Assembly (NCBI GenBank): GCA_964556115.1
Contig: CAZKVC010000011.1
Coordinates: 1-64,000, forward strand
Length of the DNA: 64,000 nt
Origin: Parvularcula sp964556115
GTDB lineage: Bacteria > Pseudomonadota > Alphaproteobacteria > Caulobacterales > Parvularculaceae
Reading direction: 5' to 3'
Each line of letters begins with the position of its first letter. Within the stretch, counting starts at the first letter, position 1. The notes beneath the pieces were generated by a model. It was not told the DNA's origin, ran no database searches, and saw nothing but the letters and a program-made list of their open reading frames with translations. Shown here one piece after another: positions 24,597 to 33,234 of this stretch. The position numbers were made by a program, and so were the translations under genes.

Positions 24597-26447
24597 ATGA
24601 GGCTGACCAAGATAATCGTTGAGAATTTTCGAGGGTACCGCGAGCGTACCGAAATCGGTATCGGTACCTTGACCTCCATCATTGGAAAGAATGACGTCGG
24701 TAAGAGTACGATCATGGAGGCGTTGGCGATCTTCTTCGAATGTGATGACATCAAGATCGAGAGTTCGGATGTAAACGTCCATCGCCGCGACGACGAATGC
24801 AGGATCTCTTGCGTGTTCGAGGGGCCTTTCAATCCTCTTGTAATTGATGCGTCAGCTGAAACGACACTTGCAGATGAGTTTCTCCTGAATGCAGATGGCT
24901 TCCTCGAAGTTGTAAAGAGTTGGGATTGCAGGGCTACCAGCGCCAAACCAAAGTGTTCAGTGTACGTTCGGGCTTTTCATCCTAGCGCGGATGGGGTCGG
25001 GGATTTATTGAGCCTGACAAACTCGAAATTGAAGACCACTGCCAAGGCGGTAGGAGTTGACCTCAAATCGGCTGACGTAAAGCAAACCAGCAACGTCTCA
25101 CTACGCAAGGCCATCCGTCTTGCGGTCGGCGACCTGAACCTACAGGAGCGGGACGTTCCTTTGACCGGTGGCAGCGGCAAGGAGGTATGGGATGTTCTGC
25201 AAAAACGTCTCCCAGCCTTTGCGCTGTTTAGATCCGACCGGCCGAGTAGAGATGACGATCCAGAAGCCGCCGATCCAATGAAAGTTGCGGTTCAAGAAGC
25301 TTTGGCGTCGGTGGAAGCGGAGATTGAAGAAGTTAGGCGTCAAGTTCGAGACCGGGTCGTTGAGGTGGCGCGCCGTACAATGGACAAGGTTCGTGAAATG
25401 GACCCAGAATTGGCGCAGCAATTGAACCCGACTTTCAAATCCGAGCCCAAGTTCGATGGTTTTAAGATGGCGCTTACGGGCGAGGAAGATATCCCGATCA
25501 ATAAACGTGGAAGCGGTGTCCGTCGACTGATCCTCCTTAACTTCTTTCGGGCCGAGGCGGAGCGCCGCAGAGAGCTCGGAGAGCATCCGAGTATAATCTA
25601 CGCCATCGAAGAGCCGGAGACATCTCTTCATCCAGACAAACAGCGGATGCTAATCGGAGCTCTTCGCGAACTCAGCGAGGCACCAGAAACTCAGGTGCTT
25701 CTCACGACCCATGCGCCTGGTCTCGCTTCTCTTCTGCCAAAAGACAGCATTCGTTTTGTAAACCGAAGAGAAGATGGGCATCCTATCGTTGATTTCGGAG
25801 AGGAGGTGCTGGAGAATGTAGCGAACGCGCTTGGTGTGATGCCTGATATTAGGCGGAGGCCTAACGTCATTGTTTATGTCGAGGGGCCAAACGACATAAA
25901 GTTTCTTAAGCATATTTGCTCTATGTTGCGTGAATATCACCCCCATCTTGTTTGTATTTCTACGGATCCGCGTGTCGCTTTTGTTATGGCTGGTGGTTCA
26001 ACATTACAGGACTGGATTGAGCAGCGTTTCTTAAAAGGCTTTGATTGTTCGGAAGTGCATATATATGATCGCGATGATAAGGATAAGCCAACTTACCAGT
26101 CTGCAGTTGATCTCGTCCAATCTAGGCCGCGAACATTTGCCACCTTAACCAACAAGAGGGCTATGGAGAACTACCTTCACGAGGATGCAGTGAAGGTGGC
26201 TTTCGACGTTCCAATCAAAATCGAAGACTGGAGCGATGTTCCAGGAGATGTACATCGCGCGCTTCAGGAACAATCGAAGCAAGCGACTACTAAAAAACAA
26301 ATTCCCAACAAAAGAAACATCAAGAGAACTCTGAATGATAAAGTCGCGTCCGCGATGACGTTAGAGATGCTCTCTGATCGGGACCCTGACGAAGAAGTTT
26401 ATGGCTGGCTGTTCAAAATAAAAGATTTTGCTAATCAGACAGAATAA
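24597..26447 (+). CDS. OLD-family ATPase-TOPRIM endonuclease
   Basis: 616 residues, GGAGG 9 bases before the ATG. N-terminal ABC/SMC-type ATPase: Walker A GKNDVGKS (30-37), signature NKRGSGVRRLILL (302-314) and Walker B IIYAIEEPETSLHPD (333-347). The C-terminal TOPRIM nuclease has VIVYVEGPNDIKFL (E429) and YDRDDKD (D491, D493), followed by ENYLHEDA. This order is that of OLD (overcoming lysogenization defect) nucleases. No UvrD-like helicase follows, so it is a class 1 (single-gene) OLD rather than Gabija. As island cargo it is a candidate anti-phage gene. Less GC-rich than the flanks. Confidence 0.85.
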   Translation: MRLTKIIVENFRGYRERTEIGIGTLTSIIGKNDVGKSTIMEALAIFFECDDIKIESSDVNVHRRDDECRISCVFEGPFNPLVIDASAETTLADEFLLNADGFLEVVKSWDCRATSAKPKCSVYVRAFHPSADGVGDLLSLTNSKLKTTAKAVGVDLKSADVKQTSNVSLRKAIRLAVGDLNLQERDVPLTGGSGKEVWDVLQKRLPAFALFRSDRPSRDDDPEAADPMKVAVQEALASVEAEIEEVRRQVRDRVVEVARRTMDKVREMDPELAQQLNPTFKSEPKFDGFKMALTGEEDIPINKRGSGVRRLILLNFFRAEAERRRELGEHPSIIYAIEEPETSLHPDKQRMLIGALRELSEAPETQVLLTTHAPGLASLLPKDSIRFVNRREDGHPIVDFGEEVLENVANALGVMPDIRRRPNVIVYVEGPNDIKFLKHICSMLREYHPHLVCISTDPRVAFVMAGGSTLQDWIEQRFLKGFDCSEVHIYDRDDKDKPTYQSAVDLVQSRPRTFATLTNKRAMENYLHEDAVKVAFDVPIKIEDWSDVPGDVHRALQEQSKQATTKKQIPNKRNIKRTLNDKVASAMTLEMLSDRDPDEEVYGWLFKIKDFANQTE

Positions 26448-26487
26448 TCGCCCTAACCATCATTTTTTCTGTGTTGAGAGGGTGATT

Positions 26488-27741
26488 TCACAGGGTATGG
26501 TTCATCTGCCGATGCTCGCTGTTACGCAACACTGCTTCGGCTACGGTATTTGCAGCGGCTACCAGAACGCTATCGAGGTTGACGATGTAGCGCGAGGTGA
26601 TTGTGCCTTTGGCATGCCCTAGGAGCGAGGCAATTGTGTTGTCAGCATATCCAAGATCGCCCGCGACCGATGCGAACGAGCGGCGAAGGGTGTGGAGCGT
26701 CACGTCCTCGAACCCCGCGCGCTTCGCGATCCGCTTCCAGCCTGTCGGCATCCCTGCAAACGGCTTGTCGCCAGCGCTCGAGGGGATGACGTAGGGGCAT
26801 CCCTCGACGGGCTCGACAGTGGCGAGGACGTCGAAGAACGGCCTGCCGAGAGGGCGGACCGACGTTCCCTCTTTCGTATCTTCGAACCGCACGCAGGACC
26901 CATTGCGGTCGAGTTCGGACCACTTGAGGTTCACCAGCTCGCCCAGGCGGAAGCCTGACAGCATGATGAGCCAGACGCCTTTGACGACCTGCCAGCTTTC
27001 GCCTTCTGCCTCGGCTTCGCGGAGCGCTTGGCCCAACCGTCCGTACTCTTCCGAAGACAAGCGGCGTTCCTTGCGCTGATAGGATGGTTTGTCCGCGCCG
27101 AAGGCAGGGTTGAAGGGAATGTGCCCCTTGGCAACCGCACGGCTTAGGATGCCACCGAGAAGCCCCGCCGTGCGGGTCGCGGTTCCTGCGCCACCCTGCA
27201 CGCGGATCAGGCCGCGCTTCTTGCCGCTCGCCCCTCTGTAGGCCGTCTTGCCTAGGGTTACGTCCTCGATGAACTGGTTCACATCCGCAGTGGTCAGGTC
27301 CTTCACGCGGCGCTTGCCGAGAAGGGGTTTGATATGCCGCTCAATGCGGCCCCGGTCGGTTTCGAGGGTTGAGGGCTTCTTCGGCCTGCCGCCCTTGCCC
27401 TTGATCAAGCCCTTCTCCGCAGCAGCTAAATAGTCGTCGCAGAGCTCGGCGATGGTGATGCCGCCCCGCTCCTGCCGTTCCAGCTCCTTCGGGTCCTGTC
27501 CTGTTTCCATGACCCGCAGGAAGTCGCGTGCGCGATCGCGGGCCTGTTCCGGTGTGAAGGGGCCGTGCGCGCCAATGGTCGAGCGCTTCGTCTTTCCGTC
27601 GAGCTTGCGTTGCACGACGTATTTGATCGTCCCTGATGGGAAGACACGCACTCCGAACCCCTGAAGGTCGCTGTCCCATACGAAGTAGGGGGCGTCCTTC
27701 GGCTTCAGCCCCTTCAGCATTCTCATTCCGATCTTCGGCAT
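26488..27741 (-). CDS. int: Tyrosine integrase with DUF4102 arm-binding domain
   Basis: 417 residues. An N-terminal arm-type DNA-binding domain (residues 1-90; FVWDSDLQGFGVRVFPSG, KTKRSTIGAHGPFT) precedes a core-binding domain and the catalytic domain with R265 (LSGFRLGEL), H350-x-x-R353 (HTLRRSFAS), H376 (LLGHAKG) and nucleophile Y385 (TSRYI). All active-site residues are present. It lies beside attR, reading into the element, and the arm repeats at 27757-27786 start 16 bases upstream of its ATG, so the protein may repress its own promoter. Converges on the OLD gene. Confidence 0.96.
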   Translation of the reverse strand: MPKIGMRMLKGLKPKDAPYFVWDSDLQGFGVRVFPSGTIKYVVQRKLDGKTKRSTIGAHGPFTPEQARDRARDFLRVMETGQDPKELERQERGGITIAELCDDYLAAAEKGLIKGKGGRPKKPSTLETDRGRIERHIKPLLGKRRVKDLTTADVNQFIEDVTLGKTAYRGASGKKRGLIRVQGGAGTATRTAGLLGGILSRAVAKGHIPFNPAFGADKPSYQRKERRLSSEEYGRLGQALREAEAEGESWQVVKGVWLIMLSGFRLGELVNLKWSELDRNGSCVRFEDTKEGTSVRPLGRPFFDVLATVEPVEGCPYVIPSSAGDKPFAGMPTGWKRIAKRAGFEDVTLHTLRRSFASVAGDLGYADNTIASLLGHAKGTITSRYIVNLDSVLVAAANTVAEAVLRNSEHRQMNHTL

Positions 27742-27756
27742 CCCAAACCCCGTTTA

Positions 27757-27786
27757 GTGGAAGCGTAGTGGAAGCGGTGGAAGCGA
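27757..27786 (+). repeat. Integrase arm-type repeats, right
   Basis: Three copies of GTGGAAGC start at 27757, 27768 and 27777. The first two reproduce the left-end 19-bp unit exactly. They lie between the integrase start and the attR core, overlapping the likely int promoter. Confidence 0.75.
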
Positions 27787-27902
27787 AACGGTGAGAAATG
27801 CCGCGTAGCCCCTTCGCCTGCTTTACGCCCAAAAGCCTAATGTCTATGCAGGTTTAGCGAAAGTTTGAGCACAAGGGAGAAATCCTGAGAACCCCTCTCA
27901 GT

Positions 27903-27951
27903 TGCCCTCCGAAGGCAGAGGTCATAGGTTCGAATCCTATTGGGTGCGCCA
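27903..27951. repeat. Right attachment repeat (attR core)
   Basis: Exact 49-bp copy of the 3' part of tRNA-Arg, lacking the 5' half, so it is not a functional tRNA. A CTGAGA/TCTCAG inverted repeat (27885-27901) abuts it. The following 153 bases up to the Mur ligase gene show nothing else. Confidence 0.95.
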
Positions 27952-28104
27952 TTTGCGCTCCGGATACGGTCGGCCTTCCTGGCGGGGTGGGTTTCGCCTT
28001 CAGGCCTAGCCAGTTCCGAGGCAGCTGCTGTCTTCATCTTCGGTTGACCAAGCCGGCTGCAGTGTCATCTCATCTTACGAGCAGACCCGGACGAGCAGCG
28101 CGCC

Positions 28105-29466
28105 ATGGTTCAGGACCGTTATTTCTTTTGCGGCATTGGCGGCAGCGGCATGCTGCCTCTGGCCCTCTATCTCGACGCGGCCGGCGCTGTGGTGCGGGGG
28201 TCGGACCGGGCCTTCGACCAAGGCCGCAACCCGCATCTCAAGGCACGGCTCGAGGAGGCCGGGATCCCGCTCTTCCCTCAGGACGGATCGGGGCCGAGGG
28301 GAGAGGAAACCTTCGTCACCTCCGCCGCCGTCGAGGCGACCATCCCTGATGTCGCCGCCGCTATCGAGAAAGGCGCCGAGCGGAAGATCCGCGCCGAAGT
28401 GCTCGCTTCTCTGACCAACAGCGCCCGGATCAGTTGCGGCATCGCGGGCACCAGTGGCAAGAGCACCGTGACGGGAATGATCGCGCATATTCTTGCCGCG
28501 TCCGGCCGCGATCCATCAGTGGTCAATGGCGCGCCGATCCTCAATTTCGGCGAGGCCTGGCGGCAGGGGGGTGGTCCCTTCGTGGCTGAGGTCGACGAGA
28601 GCGACGGCTCCATTGCCGGCTACGACCCCAGGATCGGCGTCATACTGAACGTCTCCGAGGACCATAAGCCGATGGCAGAGCTTGAGAACCTGTTCGGCGG
28701 CTATGCTGACCGTTCCGAACGGGTTGTTCTCGGTATAGACAGCGATCCTGTCGCTTTGATCGCAAGGGCCATGCCTTCCGGCAAGGCGGTGACATTTTCG
28801 CTTCTGGGCGATGCGGATTTTTCGGTACGAGAGCTTGAAACCCATGAAGGCGGATGCCGCAGCCTCGTCAGCACACGGTCAGGCGAAGTCACACTCGACC
28901 TGCCGTTGATCGGCGCCTTCAATATCGGAAATGCGTTGGCGGCCATGGCGGCGGCCGATCTTATGGGCGTAAGCGCAGAGGAGAGCGCAGAGCATCTTCG
29001 TGCGTTTCGCGGCACCGCGCGGCGGCTCGAGCGGGTTGGAAGCAAGGGCGGCATCACCGTCATCGACGACTTTGCCCATAATCCCGAAAAGATCGCGGCG
29101 TCGATTGGTGCCCTGACGAGACATTACGCCGGGCTGCACATTCTCTACCAACCCCACGGTTATGGGCCGCTGCGCAGCTTCAGGCCGCTCTACGAAAAGG
29201 CTTTCGCGGAAGTTTTGCGGCCCCATGACAGGCTCACCCTGACAGAGCCGGTCTATTTCGGCGGTACGGTGACGAAGAGCGACGATGCCGAGCTCCTCGC
29301 CAAAACGCTGAAGCAGGCTGGCTTCAAGGCGCAATATGTGACGCACAGGGATGATTTTCGTCGTGAGACGAAGAGCTTCACCGAAGGCGATGCCGTTGTC
29401 GTCATGGGGGCGAGGGATGACGGCCTGACCATCTTCGCGAGGGAACTTCTCGGGGAGCTGACTTGA
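28105..29466 (+). CDS. Mur ligase family protein (MurC/Mpl-like)
   Basis: 453 residues. The start YFFCGIGGSGMLPLALYL is the Rossmann motif of MurC-type ligases; GTSGKSTVTGMIAHIL is the ATP loop; VAEVDESDGSI and NVSEDHKP bind metal and nucleotide; the C-terminal domain begins at FRGTARRLERVG and includes VIDDFAHNPEKI. These enzymes add L-alanine (MurC) or recovered tripeptide (Mpl) to UDP-MurNAc. The next gene, one base away, is an LD-carboxypeptidase, which favours a murein-recycling Mpl-like role over essential MurC, but sequence alone does not settle it. Confidence 0.85.
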   Translation: MVQDRYFFCGIGGSGMLPLALYLDAAGAVVRGSDRAFDQGRNPHLKARLEEAGIPLFPQDGSGPRGEETFVTSAAVEATIPDVAAAIEKGAERKIRAEVLASLTNSARISCGIAGTSGKSTVTGMIAHILAASGRDPSVVNGAPILNFGEAWRQGGGPFVAEVDESDGSIAGYDPRIGVILNVSEDHKPMAELENLFGGYADRSERVVLGIDSDPVALIARAMPSGKAVTFSLLGDADFSVRELETHEGGCRSLVSTRSGEVTLDLPLIGAFNIGNALAAMAAADLMGVSAEESAEHLRAFRGTARRLERVGSKGGITVIDDFAHNPEKIAASIGALTRHYAGLHILYQPHGYGPLRSFRPLYEKAFAEVLRPHDRLTLTEPVYFGGTVTKSDDAELLAKTLKQAGFKAQYVTHRDDFRRETKSFTEGDAVVVMGARDDGLTIFARELLGELT

Positions 29467-29467
29467 A

Positions 29468-30274
29468 ATGAGGGTTCGTGTCGTCGCCCCCGCCCGCCGC
29501 CTGGACAGGGAGGTGGCGGCCAGGCTCGAGGAGCTGACGAAGCGGGATTTCCCAAGTCTTGACCTCGAGATCGACGAGCAGTGCTTCGCGCAGGCGGGTC
29601 ACTTCGCAGGCAGCGACGAGGAGCGGGCGCGTGCCCTCATCCGCGCCATGGGGGACGATGCAGTCGACGCGGTGTGGTTCGCGCGCGGCGGCTACGGCTC
29701 GTGCAGACTTCTCGATGCCGTTCTCACCGAGATGTCCCCCCGGGACAAGAAGCCGTTCGTGCTCGGATACAGCGACACCGGCTATCTGCTGGCCGCGTTT
29801 TACACCCGGCAGCTTGGGCGGTCCGTGCACGCTCCAATGCCGGCAGATCTTTTGCGCGGCGGGGGAGAGGCTGCTGTCAGCCGCACCCTTGCCGTGCTCA
29901 GCGGAGATAGCGCGGGCACCGAGCCATCCAGCCGGAACGAGCCAACTATTGCGCTCAACCTCAGCATCCTTGCATCGCTCGCTGCGGGACCGCACCTGCC
30001 GGACCTTCGCGGTCGGGTGGTGCAGATCGAGGAAGTTTCCGAGCACCTCTACGCTATCGACCGCGCCCTCTTCACCATCATCTCCAGCGGCCGGTTGGGT
30101 GGAGCAAAGGGGATCAGGCTGGGTCGCATCTCGGATATCCCCGAGAACGACATCCCCTTCGGCGAGAAGGCCGAGGAGATCGTCCGCAAATGGGCAGAAG
30201 CCGCGTCAGTCCCCTATCTGGGCCGTGCCGACATCGGCCATGACAGTGACAACAAGGTCGTGGTTTTCAGATAA
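29468..30274 (+). CDS. ldcA: LD-carboxypeptidase (S66 family)
   Basis: 268 residues. LdcA removes the terminal D-alanine from murein tetrapeptides during recycling in the cytoplasm. The nucleophile-elbow-like FARGGYGSCRLLD and the following VLGYSDTGYL segment carry the conserved serine region; the C-terminal half has LPDLRGRVVQIEEVSEHLYAIDR in parts (catalytic Glu) and the late GHDSDNKVV in place of the usual GH-x-x-x-x histidine. The gene follows the Mur ligase by one base and is surely co-transcribed. Slightly short for the family (about 300). Confidence 0.88.
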   Translation: MRVRVVAPARRLDREVAARLEELTKRDFPSLDLEIDEQCFAQAGHFAGSDEERARALIRAMGDDAVDAVWFARGGYGSCRLLDAVLTEMSPRDKKPFVLGYSDTGYLLAAFYTRQLGRSVHAPMPADLLRGGGEAAVSRTLAVLSGDSAGTEPSSRNEPTIALNLSILASLAAGPHLPDLRGRVVQIEEVSEHLYAIDRALFTIISSGRLGGAKGIRLGRISDIPENDIPFGEKAEEIVRKWAEAASVPYLGRADIGHDSDNKVVVFR

Positions 30275-30356
30275 CGCCGGAAGTTCGTGCGGGTGAGAAC
30301 CTGCCTCTCAAGCCGCCCGGGCGCTCAAGCAGACGATGGCAGTAGCGTTGGAAGGA

Positions 30357-30432
30357 TGGTGCCGCATGCCGGACTCGAACCAGCGACCTCCTCATTACGA
30401 ATGAGATGCTCTACCAACTGAGCTAATGCGGC
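30357..30432 (-). tRNA. tRNA-Thr (anticodon CGT)
   Basis: On the minus strand a 76-nt cloverleaf: acceptor GCCGCAT with ATGCGGC, D arm GCTC/GAGC, anticodon stem TCTCA/TGAGG with loop TTCGTAA (anticodon CGT), T arm GCTGG-TTCGAGT-CCGGC, discriminator A and encoded CCA. It lies between ldcA and pheT and shows no insertion. Confidence 0.96.
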
Positions 30433-30460
30433 CTAGGGGAGCGGAGCTAGCGCAAGCGCG

Positions 30461-32842
30461 TCAGCTCCGCAAGCTGGCTCCTTGCTTGGCGGCTGCGGCA
30501 ATGATCTTGTCCGAGACCGCTTCGATGGCCTTGTCGGTAAGGGTCTCTCCCATGGGCTGCAGGACGACCTCGACGCCCAAGGATCGCTCGCCTTCGCCAA
30601 CGCCTTGGCCTTCGTAGACGTCAAAGAGGCGGACATCCTCGATCAGCGCCTTGTCGGCGCCGGCGATGGCGCGCAGCAGGAGGTCGGCGGGTTTGCCCTT
30701 GGGATAGAGGAAGGCGAAGTCGCGGCGCACGGGCATCAGCTCGGGCAGGTCGAGGGGCTGTCTGGTGGCGCTCCCTCTTTTCGGAGCGGGGACAGCGTCC
30801 AGCTCGACCTCGAAGATGGCGACGGGGCCTTCGAGGTCGAAGGCCTTGGCCGCCGAGGGGTGGAGCTCACCGAACCGGGCAAGAGCGTTCTTCGGGCCGA
30901 GCTTCAGACGACCGGAGCGGCCCGGGTGGTAGCCCCGGCCCGCCTGGTCGTCGATCATCAGCTTGCCCGACGGCGCACCGATGGAGTCGAGGACGGCGAT
31001 GGCGAGGGCCTTGGCGGTGAAGACGCCAGGCGCTTCGCCCTGGCCGCGCCAGTTGCGGGCTTCGCTCCCCCATAGGACGCCGGCGACAACCATGCGCTGG
31101 CCGTCCGGCCGGTCGGAGCTGTAGGCCCCGCCGACTTCGAAGAGGCGGACATTCTCCGCCCCGCGAGCTGCATTTCGGGAGGCAGCGATCAGGAGGTTCG
31201 GAAGAGGGCCGGGCCGCATGACCGAAAGGTCCGAGCTGATCGGATTGAGAAGCCTGATCTCGGCCGGTTGGTCGGCGAAGAGCGCAGCGCGGTCTTCGTC
31301 GGTGAAGGCCCAGGTGACCGCTTCGGAAAGGCCTTGGCCCGCAAGGACGGCGCGCGCCGCGCGGGCGCGGGTCTCGCCGAGCGAGTGGCGGCGGCGGGGC
31401 GCGCCGGAAAGCGGCGGCAGAACTTCCGTGGGAAGATCGTCGAGGCCGTGAATGCGCGCGACCTCTTCGGCGATATCGGCCTTGCCCTCGACATCGGGCC
31501 GGTAGCTCGGCACGCCAACCGTCCAGACGCCACCGCGCGAGACCTCGAAACCGAGGGCGGAGAGGATCTCCTCCTGCCGCGCCTCGCTGATCTCCATTCC
31601 CGTCAGGCGATGTACCTCGGTGGGCGGATAGTCGACGGCCTTGTCGGCCGGGGGCTCTTGACCGGCGAGGGTGATCGAAGAGGCTTCGCCGCCGCAGACC
31701 TCGAGGATCATCGCCGCCGCGCGCTGCAGGCCGTCCTTGGTGCTTCTGGGGTCGATGCCGCGCTCGAAACGGTAGCGCGCATCGGAGCTGATCGACAGCT
31801 TACGGCCGGTCTTGGCGATGGTGAGGGGGTCGAAATAGGCGCTTTCGATCAGAACCTCCGTGGTCCCCCCATCGCAGCCGGAGCTTTCGCCGCCCATGAT
31901 GCCGCCGAGCCCCAGGGGGCCGCTGTCATCGGCGATGACGCACATCGTGTCATCGACCGCATAGGTCTTGTCGTTGAGGGCCTCGAAGCTCTCGCCCGTC
32001 CGCCCGCGCCTTGCGGTGACGCCGCCCTTCAGCTTGGCCACGTCATAGACGTGGAGCGGGCGGGCCTGGTCATAGGAGAGGAAGTTCGTGACATCGACCA
32101 GCATGTTGATCGGCTTGAGGCCGACGGCTTTCAGGCGCTGTTGCAGCCATTCCGGCGAGGGGCCGTTCTTCAGGCGCCGGATCACCATTGCACCGAAAGC
32201 CGGGCAGGCTTCGGGCCAGTCGGTCGTCACCGGGACAGGCTGTTCGAAAGCGGCAGGCACTTCGGGAATGACGAGCGGCTTCAGCTTGCCAAGCCCCGCG
32301 GCGGCCAGGTCACGGGCGATGGCGCGTACGCCGTTCGTATCCGGACGGTTCGGCGTGACTTCGAAGTCGATGACCGGGTCGAGGGGGCCGACGAGTTCCG
32401 CGAGGGGGGTGCCGACCTTGGCGCCCTCAGGCAGTTCCATGATCCCGTCATGGTCGTCACCGAGCTCCAGTTCGCGGCTCGAGCACATCATGCCGAGGCT
32501 TTCGACCCCGCGGATCTTCGCCTTGCTCAAGGTGACATCGAGGCCGGGGATATAGGCTCCGACAGGGGCGTAGGCGACCTTGATGCCCTCGCGCGCATTG
32601 GGGGCGCCGCAGACGATCTGCTGTTCGCCGTCTTTCGTCTCCACGCGGCAGACCTTCAAGCGGTCCGCGTCGGGATGTTTCTCGGCGTGGCTGATATAGC
32701 CCACCGTGACCGGATCGAGCGCTTCTGAAGGGTCGATGACCTCTTCGACCTCGAGGCCGACCTTGATCATCGCCTCGACGATCTGATCGAGGCCTGCATC
32801 CGTGTCGAGGTGGTCTTTCAGCCAGCTGAGGGTGAATTTCAT
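30461..32842 (-). CDS. pheT: Phenylalanyl-tRNA synthetase beta subunit
   Basis: 793 residues, full length. Begins MKFTLSWLKDHLDTDAG; an EMAP/OB tRNA-binding domain (CRVETKDGEQQIVCGAPNAR, given as residues in the 50-70 zone) follows, then B3/B4 editing, B5 and the catalytic-like core, and an anticodon-binding FDX-ACB end (DLPELMPVRRDFAFLYPK). With PheS it charges tRNA-Phe. The ATG overlaps the stop of the thioesterase gene by 4 bases, so translation is probably coupled to that gene rather than directly to pheS. Confidence 0.98.
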   Translation of the reverse strand: MKFTLSWLKDHLDTDAGLDQIVEAMIKVGLEVEEVIDPSEALDPVTVGYISHAEKHPDADRLKVCRVETKDGEQQIVCGAPNAREGIKVAYAPVGAYIPGLDVTLSKAKIRGVESLGMMCSSRELELGDDHDGIMELPEGAKVGTPLAELVGPLDPVIDFEVTPNRPDTNGVRAIARDLAAAGLGKLKPLVIPEVPAAFEQPVPVTTDWPEACPAFGAMVIRRLKNGPSPEWLQQRLKAVGLKPINMLVDVTNFLSYDQARPLHVYDVAKLKGGVTARRGRTGESFEALNDKTYAVDDTMCVIADDSGPLGLGGIMGGESSGCDGGTTEVLIESAYFDPLTIAKTGRKLSISSDARYRFERGIDPRSTKDGLQRAAAMILEVCGGEASSITLAGQEPPADKAVDYPPTEVHRLTGMEISEARQEEILSALGFEVSRGGVWTVGVPSYRPDVEGKADIAEEVARIHGLDDLPTEVLPPLSGAPRRRHSLGETRARAARAVLAGQGLSEAVTWAFTDEDRAALFADQPAEIRLLNPISSDLSVMRPGPLPNLLIAASRNAARGAENVRLFEVGGAYSSDRPDGQRMVVAGVLWGSEARNWRGQGEAPGVFTAKALAIAVLDSIGAPSGKLMIDDQAGRGYHPGRSGRLKLGPKNALARFGELHPSAAKAFDLEGPVAIFEVELDAVPAPKRGSATRQPLDLPELMPVRRDFAFLYPKGKPADLLLRAIAGADKALIEDVRLFDVYEGQGVGEGERSLGVEVVLQPMGETLTDKAIEAVSDKIIAAAAKQGASLRS

Positions 32843-33234
32843 TGGGAACTCTCCGGGGGGAGGGGGGTCGGTCGGCCAAGCTCGTCAAGAGCGACGAAGG
32901 TGAAGTCCGCCTCGGTGACCTTTTCGAGGCGGAAGGTGCCCTTGCGCTCGACCCAGGCTTCGTTGCGGATCGTGATCGAGGTCTTTCCCGTCTTCACGAT
33001 GCGGCAGTAGCAGTTGAAGACGTCGCCGACCTTCACCGGGCGGACGAAATGCATGGAGTTGACGGCCACGGTCGCAACCCGGCCCTTCGCCCGGCGCACG
33101 GCGAGGACCGAAGAGCCGAGGTCCATCTGGCTCATCACCCACCCGCCGAAGACGTCGCCGGCGGAGTTGAGATCGGCCGGCATGGGCTGCACCCGGACGG
33201 TCAGTTCGCCCTCGGGCTTGAGGTTGTCGTTCAC
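32839..33234 (-). CDS. Acyl-CoA thioesterase (hotdog fold, YciA type)
   Basis: 131 residues from a GTG at 33234, preferred over the ATG at 33264 because GAGGAACAGGA lies just upstream and GTGA overlaps the stop of the preceding gene. Hotdog features: ADLNSAGDVFGGWVMSQMD (the conserved N-x-x-G-x-x-FGG-x-x-M-x-x-D pattern), then AVNSMHFVRPVKVGDVF and the C-terminal EADFTFVALDELGRP. Such enzymes hydrolyse acyl-CoA in the cytoplasm. It is sandwiched between the single-TM gene and pheT, with coupled starts. Confidence 0.92.
   Translation of the reverse strand: MNDNLKPEGELTVRVQPMPADLNSAGDVFGGWVMSQMDLGSSVLAVRRAKGRVATVAVNSMHFVRPVKVGDVFNCYCRIVKTGKTSITIRNEAWVERKGTFRLEKVTEADFTFVALDELGRPTPLPPESSQ

Larger units (their letters stand above)
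19425..27951. mobile_element. Integrative element in tRNA-Arg(CCG), about 8.5 kb
   Basis: Bounded by perfect 49-bp repeats, with a tyrosine integrase next to the right end, an AlpA-like regulator and a Rep_trans-like replication/relaxase protein. Two unknown genes are at the left and an OLD-like nuclease beside the integrase. Base and codon use is visibly less GC-rich than the chromosome in the 19.8-20.8 and 24.6-26.4 kb genes, consistent with transfer. No capsid, terminase or conjugation genes are seen, so it is likely a satellite or mobilisable element dependent on a helper. Both att sites, the integrase frame and the Rep frame are intact, so it may still be active. Confidence 0.93.

Noticed and set aside
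24597..26447. Gabija or PARIS defence system
   Set aside because: No UvrD-like helicase or separate AriB-like gene is adjacent; the single-protein ATPase-TOPRIM order fits class 1 OLD.
27903..27951. Second tRNA-Arg
   Set aside because: Only the 3' 49 bases are present; it is the attR core.
31268..32728. A 486-codon plus-strand frame inside pheT
   Set aside because: Fully covered by pheT with conserved domains; no independent start signal.
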